Source of the DNA: Symsagittifera roscoffensis
Lineage: Eukaryota > Xenacoelomorpha > Acoela > Convolutidae
Direction: 5' to 3'
Assembly (NCBI RefSeq): GCF_963678635.1
Contig: NC_087068.1
Coordinates: 8,252,027-8,316,026 of the forward strand
Length of the DNA: 64,000 nucleotides
Under the pieces are notes generated by a model. The model searched no databases. It was given only the letters and a program-made list of their open reading frames with translations, and was not told the DNA's origin. The position numbers and the translations under genes are program-made. Positions 55,179-64,000 of the stretch are shown here, piece after piece. Within the stretch, counting starts at the first letter, position 1. The number at the start of each line of letters is the position of its first letter.

Positions 55179-56915
55179 TGAGTACCAATAAATGATTTGC
55201 TGAAACTAGACTAAATAAAAAAAAAATGTTGCGTGCTTTAATCGTTTTAACATTCATAACCTGATGTCATATTTCTTGTCAAATGATCCCATGTTAATTA
55301 ATCATCGTACTGATTGAGTTTTCCTCAGGGGCCACAATTTCTAGTGGGATTAACTGAGATATTTTCTTGATTAAATGACTTGCGAAATAATGTTTATCAG
55401 TGATGTTAATTCTCCATAAGATGATTCAATGATCTTTGTGCTTCTGAACTGAAATTTCTTATCTGTCCTCCCTTTTGTTTTTTCCCTGGCTCAATACTTA
55501 AAAATACTTAGCTCAAGAGTTTGTGCTGTCTTGTTTTTTTTGCTGTTCTGATGATATGATAGGGACATATGATCATTCGATTAGCTAAACGAGTCTGATT
55601 TTCCCCCTTTTTCTGCAAAAACGTGGTCAACACTTCATTCCTTTATTGAAATTGCCTGTGTTTTTAGTTTTTTCTCAGTTGATTGCTCGATTTTTGTGAA
55701 TTAGATGGGTTTTCACTGTTGTTTTCAAGTTCTCATTCAAAGAATGTTGAGTACCAATAAATGACTGGCCTAAACTAGGTGATAGTGAAAATCTTTTTGC
55801 GTGCTCTGATCGTTTTAACATTCATATTCTGATGCCATATTTCTCGTCAAATGATCCCATGATAATAAATCATCGTACTGATTGAGTTTTCTTCAGGGGC
55901 CATAAATTCTCGTGGGATAAAGTGATATATTTTCTTGATTATATGACTTGCGAGATAATGTTTATCAGTGATGTTAATTCTCCATAAGTTGATTGAATGT
56001 TCTTAAAGCTTCTGAACTGAAATTTGTTGTGTGTCCTCCCTTTTGTTTTTTCTCTTGCTCAATTCTTGAAAGTTCTTAGCTCAAGGATTTGTGCTGTCTA
56101 ATTGGTTTCTTTTGCCTTGATGATGATATGATAGGGGCATATGAACATTTGATTAGCTATACGAATCTGAGTCTTTTTCCTTAACTTTTAAAAGAACGTA
56201 GTCAGCAGTTCATTCACTTATTGTAATTGTCTGCTTTTCAAATTTATTTCAAATTTGTGCGCGATTTTGTAACTCAGATGGTGTTTCCCTGTTGTTTTCA
56301 AGTTATTCAACGGATGTTGAGTACCAATAAATGATTTTTTGAAACTAGGTGATAGTGAAAATCTTTTTGCGTGCTCTGATTGTTTTAACATTCATATTCT
56401 GATGCCATATTTCTCGTCAAATGATCCAATGATAATAAATCAGCGTACTGATTGAGTTTTCTTCAGATGCCTTAAATTGTAGTGGGATTAAAATGTAGTG
56501 ACTTAAATTGTAATGACATATTTATTTGATTTTTTGAATTGCGAGATACTGTTTATCAGTGATGTTAATTCTCCATTAGATGATTCAGTGATCTCATGTG
56601 CTTCTGAACTAAAATTTTCATCTGTGACTTTTGTTCTTACTCCGGCTCGATACTTGAAAATACTTAGCTTTAAGGATTTGTGCTGTCTAGTTTTTTTTGC
56701 TGGGATGATGATATGAGGAGGACATATGACCATTCGATTAGCTTTACAAGTCTAAGTCTTTTTCCCTAAATTTTGAAAAAAGGTTGTCAGCACTTCACAC
56801 AGTAAGTGAAATTGCTTGCTTTTTAGTTTTTTTTGCAGTTTTGTGCTCAATTTTTTCTTCGAATTTTGTGAATTAGGTGTTGTTTCCCTGTTGTTTTCAA
56901 GTTTTTTTCAAAAAT

Positions 56916-59186
56916 GTTGAGTACCAATAAATGACTGGCTGAAACTAGATAGTTAAAACTTTTTTGCATGCCTGAATGTTTCATACATTAAAAATCTGAT
57001 GTCATATTTCTCGGCAAATGATCCCTTAATAATAAATGATTATACTGATTGAGTTTTCTTCAGATGCCATTTATTGTACTGGGATAAAATGCTATATTTT
57101 TTTGATTAATTAAATTGCGAGATACTGTTTATCAGTGATGTTAATTCTTCTTCATTAAATGATTAAATGATCTTATGTGCTTCTGAATTTAAATTTGTAT
57201 CTATCTTCCCTTTTGTTTTTTTTTTGTTTACTTGAAATACTTAGCTCAAGGATTTGTGCTGTCTGTTTTTTTTTGTTGTGATGATATGATAGGGACATAT
57301 GAACATTTGATTAGCTATACGAGTCTGAATCTTTTTTCCCTCAATTTCTGCAAAAACGTGGTCAGCATTTCATTCAGTCATTGAAATTGCCTGCTTTTAA
57401 ATTTTTCCAGATCTGTGCTCTGTTTTGGCGAATAAGGTGGTGTTTCCCTGTTGCTTTCAACTTTTATTCAAAGGATGTTGAGTACCAATAAATGATTTTC
57501 TGAAACTAGACGATAGTTAATTTTTTTGCATGCTCTGATCGTTTCAGCATTCTCATTTTGATGTCATATTTCTCGTCAAATATTCTCATGATATCAAATC
57601 ATCGTCCTGATTGAGTTTTCAGATGCTAATAATTGTATTGGGATAGAATAATAGAATTTCTTGATTATATGATTTGCGAGATATTGTGCATCAGTGATGT
57701 TAATTCTTCATTAGATGATTCATTGATCTTTTGTGCTTCTGAACTGAAATTTATATCTGTCTTCCCTGTTGTTTTTTCTCTGGCGCAATACTTGAAAATA
57801 CTTAGCTCAAAGATTTTTACTGTCTAATTGTTTTTTTTTTTGCTGTGATGATGATATGATAGGGACATATGAACATTTGATTAGCTATACGAATCTGAGT
57901 CTTTTTTCCTTAACTTTAAAAAAAACGTAATCAGCAGTTCATTCAGTTATTGTAATTGTCTGCTTTTCAAATTTATTTCAAATTTGTGCGCGTTCAAATT
58001 TTTGGTGTTTCCCTGTTGTTTTCAAGTTTTTCAACGGATTTTGAGTAGCAATAAAAGATTTTTTGAAACTAGACGATAGTTAAAAAATTTTTGCATGCTC
58101 TGAACGTTTTAACATTCAAAACCTGGTGTCATTTTTTGCGTTAAATGATCCCGCCTCGATAATAAATCAGCGTACTGATTGAGTTTTCTTCAGATGCCTT
58201 AATTTGTAGTGGGATTAAATGACATATTTATTTGATTATATGAATTGCGAGATACTGTTTGTCAGTGATGTTAATTCTCCATTAGATGATTTAATGATCT
58301 TATAGGCTTCTGAAGTGTTTTTTTTCAGTCCTCTTTTTTGTTTTTTCTCTGGCTCAATACTTGAAAATTCATAGCTCAAGGATTTGAGCCTTCTAATTGT
58401 TTTTTTGCCTTGATGATGATATGATAGGGACATATGAACATTTGATTAGCTATACGAGTCTGAGTCTTTTTTTAATTTTTGAAAAAACTTGGTCAGCAGC
58501 TCATTCAGCTATTGAAATTGTCTGCTGTAATTTTTTTTCCGATTTTGCGCGCGTTTTTTGTGAATTAGATGCTGTTTCTCTGTTGCTTTCAAGTTTTAAT
58601 TCATAGGATGTTGAGTACCAATAAATGATTTGCTGAAACTAGACTAAATAAAAAAAAATTTGGCGTGCTTTAATCGTTTTAACATTCATATCCTGATGTC
58701 ATATTTCTTGTCAAATGATCCCATGTTAATTAATCATCGTACTGATTGAGTTTTATTCAGGGGCCACAAATTCTAGTGGGATTAACTGAGATATTTTCTT
58801 GATTAAATGACTTGCGAAATAATGTTTATCAGTGATGTTAATTCTCCATAAGATGATTCAATGATCTTTGTGCTTCTGAACTGAAATTTCTTATCTGTCC
58901 TCCCTTTTGTTTTTTCTCTGGCTCAATACTTGAAAATACTTAGCTCATGAGTTTGTGCTGTCTTGTTTTTTTTTGCTGTTCTGATGATATGATAGGGACA
59001 TATGATCATTTGATTAGCTAAACGAGTCTGATTTTCCCCCTTTTTCTGCAAAAACGTGGTCAACATTTCATTCCTTTATTGAAATTAAATTGCCTGTTTT
59101 TTTTTAGTTTTTTCTCAGTTGATTGCTCGATTTTTGTGAATTAGATGGGTTTTCCCTGTTGTTTTCAAGTTCTCATTCAAAGAATG
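56916..59186 (+). repeat. Higher-order cassette a-b-c-d, copy 4
   Basis: Starts 3,998 bp (seven monomers) after copy 3. It is followed by e-type and more divergent monomers towards the right edge. Confidence 0.8.
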
Positions 59187-62100
59187 TTGAGTACCAATAA
59201 ATGACTGGCTGAAACTAGGTGATAGTGAAAATCTTTTTGCGTGCTCTGATCGTTTTAACATTCATATTCTGATGCCATATTTCTCGTCAAATGATCCCAT
59301 GATAATAAATCATCGTACTGATTGAGTTTTCTTCAGGGGCCATAAATTCTCGTGGGATAAAGTGATATATTTTCTTGATTATATGACTTGCGAGATAATG
59401 TTTATCAGTGATGTTAATTCTCCATAAGTTGATTGAATGTTCTTAAAGCTTCTGAACTGAAATTTGTTGTGTGTCCTCCCTTTTGTTTTTTCTCTGGCTC
59501 AATTCTTGAAAGTTCTTAGCTCAAGGATTTGTGCTGTCTAATTGGTTTCTTTTGCCTTGATGATGATATGATAGGGACATATGAACATTTGATTAGCTAT
59601 ACGAATCTGAGTCTTTTTCCTTAACTTTTAAAAGAACGTAGTCAGCAGTTCATTCACTTGTTGTAATTGTCTGCTTTTCAAATTTATTTCAAATTTGTGC
59701 GCGATTTTGTAACTCAGATGGTGTTTCTCTGTTGTTTTCAAGTTTTTCAACGGATGTTGAGTACCAATAAATGATTTTTTGAAACTAGACGGTAGTTAAA
59801 AATTTTTGCATGCTCTGAACGTTTTAACATTCAAAACCTGATGTCATTTTTTGCGTTAATTGATCCCTTGGTAATAAGTCAGCGTACTGATTGAGTTTTC
59901 ATCAGATGCCTTAAATTGTAGTGGGATTAAAATGTAGTGGGATTAAAATGTAGTGACTTAAATTGTAATGACATATTTATTTGATTTTTTGAATTGCGAG
60001 ATACTGTTTGTCAGTGATGTTAATTCTCCATTAGATGATTTAATGATTTTATAGTCTTCTGAAGTTTTTTTTTGTCCTCTTTTTTGTTTTTCTCTGGCTC
60101 AATACTTGAAAATTCATAGCTCAAAGATTTGAGCTGTCTTATTGTTTTTTTTTGCCTTGATGATGATATGATAGGGACATATGAACATTTGATTAGCTAT
60201 ACGAGTCTGAGTCTTTTCTTAATTTTTGAAAAAACGTGGTCAACAGTTCATTCAGCTATTGAAACTGTCTGCTTATAATTTTTTTTCTATTGTGCGCGCG
60301 TTTTTTGTGAATTAGATAGTGTTTCCCTGGTGCTTTCAAGTTGTTATTCATAGGATGTTGAGTACCAATAAATCATCTGCTGAAGCTAGACAAGAATAAA
60401 AAAAAAATTGCGTGCTTTAATCGTTTTAACATTCTTATCCTGATGTCATATTTCTTGTCAAATGATCCCATGTTAATAAATCATCGTACTGATTGAGTTT
60501 TCTTCAGGGGCCATAAATTCTAGTGGGATTAACTGAGATATTTTCTTGATTAAATGACTTGCGAAATAATCTTTATCAGTGATGTTAATTCTCCATAAGA
60601 TGATTCAATGATCTTTGTGCTTCTGAACTGAAATTTTTTATCTGTCCTCCCTTTTGTTTTTTCTCTGGCTCAATACTTGAAAATACTTAGCTCAAGAGTT
60701 TGTGCTGTCTTGATTTTTTTGCTTTTCTGATGATATGATAGGGACATATGATCATTTGATTAGCTAAACGAGTCTGATTTACCCCCTTTTTCTGCAAAAA
60801 CGTGGTCAGCACTTCATTCCTTTATTGAAATTGCCTGCTTTGTAGTTTTTTCTCTGTTGATTGCTCAATTTTTGTGAATTTGGTGGTGTTTCCTTGTTGT
60901 TTTCAATTTTTCATTCAAAGAATGTTGAGTACCAATAAATGACTGGCTGAAACTAGGTGATAGTGAAAATCTTTTTGTCTGCTCTGATCGTTTTAACATT
61001 CAAATTCTGATGCCATATTTCTCGTCAACTGATCCCATGATAATAAATCATCGTACTGATTGAGTTTTCTTCAGGGGCCATAAATTCTTGTGGGATAAAG
61101 TTAGATTTTTCTTGATTCTATGACTTGCGAGATAACGTTTATCAGTGATGTTATTTCTCCATTAGATGATTGAATGTTCTTTAAGCTTCTGAAGTGAAAT
61201 TTCTTGTCTGTCCTCCCTTTTGTTTTTTCTCTGGCTCAATAGTTGAAAGTTCTTAGCTCAAGGGTTTTTGCTGCCTAATTGGTTTCTTTTGCCTTGGTGA
61301 TGATGATATGATGGGGACCTATGAACTATACGAATCTTAGTCTTTTTCCTTAATTTTTTTTAAAAAATGTGGTCAGCAGTTCATTCAGTTATTGAAATTG
61401 TCTTATTTTCAACTTCATTTCAAATTTGCGCGCAATTTTGTAAATCAGATGGTATTTCGCTATTGTTTTCAATTTTTCATTCAAAGAATGTTGAGTACCA
61501 TTAAATGACTGGGTGAAACTAGGTGATAGTGAAAATATTTTTGCGTGCTCTGATCGTTTTAACATTCATATTCTGATGCCATTTTTCTCGTCAAATGATC
61601 CCATGATAATAAATCATCGTAATGATTGAGTTTTCCTCAGGGGCACTAAATTCTCGTGGGATAAAGTGATATATTTTCTTGATTATATGACTTGCGAGAT
61701 AATGTATATCAGTGATGTTAATTCTCCATAAGATGATTTAATGATCTTATGTGGTTCTGAACTGAAATTTATATCTGTGTTCCTCTTTATTTTTTTGCTC
61801 TGGCTGAATACTTGAAAGTTCTTAGCTCAAGGATTTGTGCTATCTAATTGGTTTCTTTTGCCTTGATGATGATATGATAGGGACATTTGAACATTTGATA
61901 AGCTATACTAGTCTGAGTCTTTTCTTAATTTTGAAAAAAAGTGGTCAGCAATTCATTCAGATGTTGAGACTGTCTGCTTTTTATTTTTTTTCCAGTTGTG
62001 CGCTCGTTTTTTTTGTGAATTAGATGGTGTTTCCCTGTTGCTTTCAAATTTTTATTCAATGGATGTTGAGTACCAATAAATGACTGGCTGAAACTAGGTG

Positions 62101-64000
62101 ATAGTGAAAATCTTTTTGCGTGCTGATAGTTTTAACATTCATATTCTGATGCCATATTTCTCGTCAAATGATCCCATGATAATAAATCATCGTACTGATT
62201 GAGTTTTCTTCAGATTTGTTAATTGCAATGAGATAAAATGACATGTTTTTTTGATTATATGAAGTGTGATATACTTTTATCAGTGATTTTAATTCTCCAT
62301 TAGATGATTTAATCATCATATGTGCTTCTGAAGTTAATTTTTTTTCTGTCCTCCTTATTGTTTCTTCTTTGGCTCAATACTTGAAAATTCTTAGCTCAAG
62401 GATTTGTGCTGTCTAATTGTTTTTTTTGCCTCGATGATGATACGATAGGGACATATGAACATTTGATTAGCTATACGAGTCTGATTTTTTTCCTAATTTG
62501 TGAAAAAGTATGGTCAGCAGTTCATTTAGGTATTGAACCTGTCTGCTGTTTTATTTTTTCCAGTTGTGTGCTCTTTTTTTGTGAATTAGATGGTGTTTCC
62601 CTGTTGCTTTCAAGTTTTTATTCATAGGATGTTGAGTACCAATTAATGATTTGTTGAAACTAGACGATAGTTAAAAAATTTTGCGTGCTCTGATCGTTTT
62701 AACATTTATATTCTGATGCCATATTTCTCGTCAAATGATCCCATGATAATAAATCATCGTACTGATTGAGTTTTCTTCAGAGGCCATAAATTCTTGTGGG
62801 ATAAATTGAGATATTTTCTTGATTATTTGACTTGCGAGATAATGTTTATCAGTGATGTTAATTCTCCATTAGATGATTCAGTGATCTTTTTTGCTTTTGA
62901 ACTGAATTTACTGATCTGTCTACCTATTGTTTTTTCTCTTGCTCTATACTTGAAAGTTCGTAGCTCAAGGATTTGTGCTGTCTAATTGGTTTCTTTTGCC
63001 TTGATGATAATATGATAGGAACATATGAACATTTGATTAGCTATACGAATCTGAGTCTTTTTCTTTCAAATTTGTGCTCGATTTTTGTGAATTAGATGGT
63101 GTTTCCCTGTTGCTTCAATTTTTTATTCGACGAACGTTGAAAACAAATAAATGATTTTCTGAAAGTAGACGACAGTTTAAAAATTTTTGCATGCATGAAC
63201 GTTTTAACATTCAAAACCTGATGTCATATTTCTCGTCAAATGATCCATTGATAATAAATCACCGTAATGATTGAGTTTTCTTCAGATGCCTTTAATTGTA
63301 GTGGGATAAAATGACATACTATCTTGATTATATGAATCGCGAGATACTGTTTATCAGTGATGTCAATTCTCCATTAGATGATTTAATGATCTTAATGCTT
63401 CTGAAGTGGAATTTCTTTTTTTGTCCTCCTTTTTATTTTTTCTTTGGCTCAATAATTAAAAATTCTTAGCTCAAGAATTTGTGCTATCTTATTTTTTTTG
63501 CCTTGATGATGATACGATAGGGACATATGAACATTTGATTAGCTATACGAATCTGAGTCTTTTTTCCTTACTATCTGCAAAAACGTGGTCAGCACTTCAT
63601 TCAGTCCTTGAAATTGCTTGCTTTTAAATTTTTTCCAGTTGTGTGCTCATTTTTTTGTGACTTAGATGGTGTTTCCCTGTTGCTTTCTAGTTTTTTTTTC
63701 ATAGGATGTTGAGTACCAATAAATGATTTTTCGAAACAAGACGATAGTTAATAAAATTTTGCGTGCTCTGATCGTGTTAAAATTTATATTCTGATGCCAT
63801 ATTTCTCGTCAAATGATCCCATGATAATAAATCATCGTATACTGATTGAGTTTTCTTCGGGGGGCCATAAATTCTTGTGGGATAAAGTGAGATACTATCT
63901 TGATTATATAACTTGCGAGATAATGTTTATCAATGGTGTCAATTCTCCATTAGATGATTTAATGATCTTATATGCTTCTGAAGTGGAATTTCTTTTTTTG

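Larger units (their letters stand above)
41060..64000 (+). repeat. Satellite array of about 40 monomers of ~570 bp, continuing beyond the window
   Basis: The landmark GAGTACCAATAAATGA recurs about 41 times from 41275 to 63710 at steps of mostly 560-600 bp (for example 54609 and 55179, exactly 570). Other landmarks keep the same order in each monomer: CTGATTGAGTTTTCTTCAG, TTGCGAGATA, ATCAGTGATGTTAATTCT, TGATATGATAGGGACATATGA, GATTAGCTATACGA, TTTCCCTGTTG. Two monomers are short (42414 to 42773 and 44434 to 44813). Monomers are AT-rich with long T-runs. Their recurring short ORFs are by-products of repetition. Confidence 0.95.

Noticed and set aside
52123-62627. Recurrent 60-75 codon ORFs in the satellite (for example at 54379, 54949, 58397, 62406) and reverse-strand ORFs such as 52529-52984
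   Set aside because: They repeat only because the monomer repeats. Other monomers break them with indels, they lie in variable T-rich sequence, and no protein motif is visible.

Overview
The window is AT-rich invertebrate (metazoan) nuclear DNA. The evidence is two intron-bearing host genes (a mitochondrial Obg-family GTPase and a 14-3-3 protein), large retrotransposons, and a long AT-rich satellite array. Nothing looks bacterial. I cannot name the species. Splice-acceptor-like sequences just upstream of both host start codons, with only 174 bp between the two genes, would fit a lineage that uses spliced-leader trans-splicing, but this is inference.

Region 1 (1-31078) is retrotransposon territory. 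Two related copies of a very large Ty3/gypsy-type LTR element lie head to tail on the minus strand. Copy 1 (1-8779) is cut by the window edge; its 5' LTR, 3 kb leader, gag-protease and the start of RT are present, with several breaks. Copy 2 (9518-29593) is bounded by two 922-bp LTRs and spans 20,076 bp. Reading the minus strand, it has 5' LTR, a possible primer-binding site, a 3 kb leader with an array of CCCCTCCGGAT-like repeats, and gag-protease in one ORF. RT, RNase H and integrase follow, damaged by stops and frameshifts. Next is an integrase C-terminus fused to an acidic linker and a macro-like domain resembling TARG1/OARD1. Two large overlapping ORFs of unknown function (999 and 502 codons) and a purine tract precede the 3' LTR. 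The near identity of the LTRs says copy 2 inserted recently, although its pol is not continuous. Between the copies is what looks like the 3' end of a third, plus-strand relative. To the right is a solo LTR of a shorter subfamily whose first 582 bp are tandemly duplicated.

Region 2 (31079-39500) holds the host genes, both on the plus strand: MTG2/GTPBP5-like in four exons (347 aa) and a 14-3-3 protein in four exons (240 aa). The MTG2 introns carry an antisense fragment of a non-LTR retrotransposon and two short hAT-like inverted-repeat elements.

Region 3 (39500-64000) begins with two tRNA-like, probably SINE-derived sequences, then passes through a degenerate monomer into about 40 tandem monomers of roughly 570 bp. 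Within the array a four-monomer cassette (about 2.27 kb) recurs four times with variable spacers, which is a higher-order repeat organisation. The array runs off the right edge.

The main candidate for something undescribed is the 20 kb element: a gypsy-type retrotransposon with a macro-like domain at the end of pol, a nuclear-looking accessory protein of about 1,480 residues in two frames, and a motif shared by the purine tract and several internal sites.
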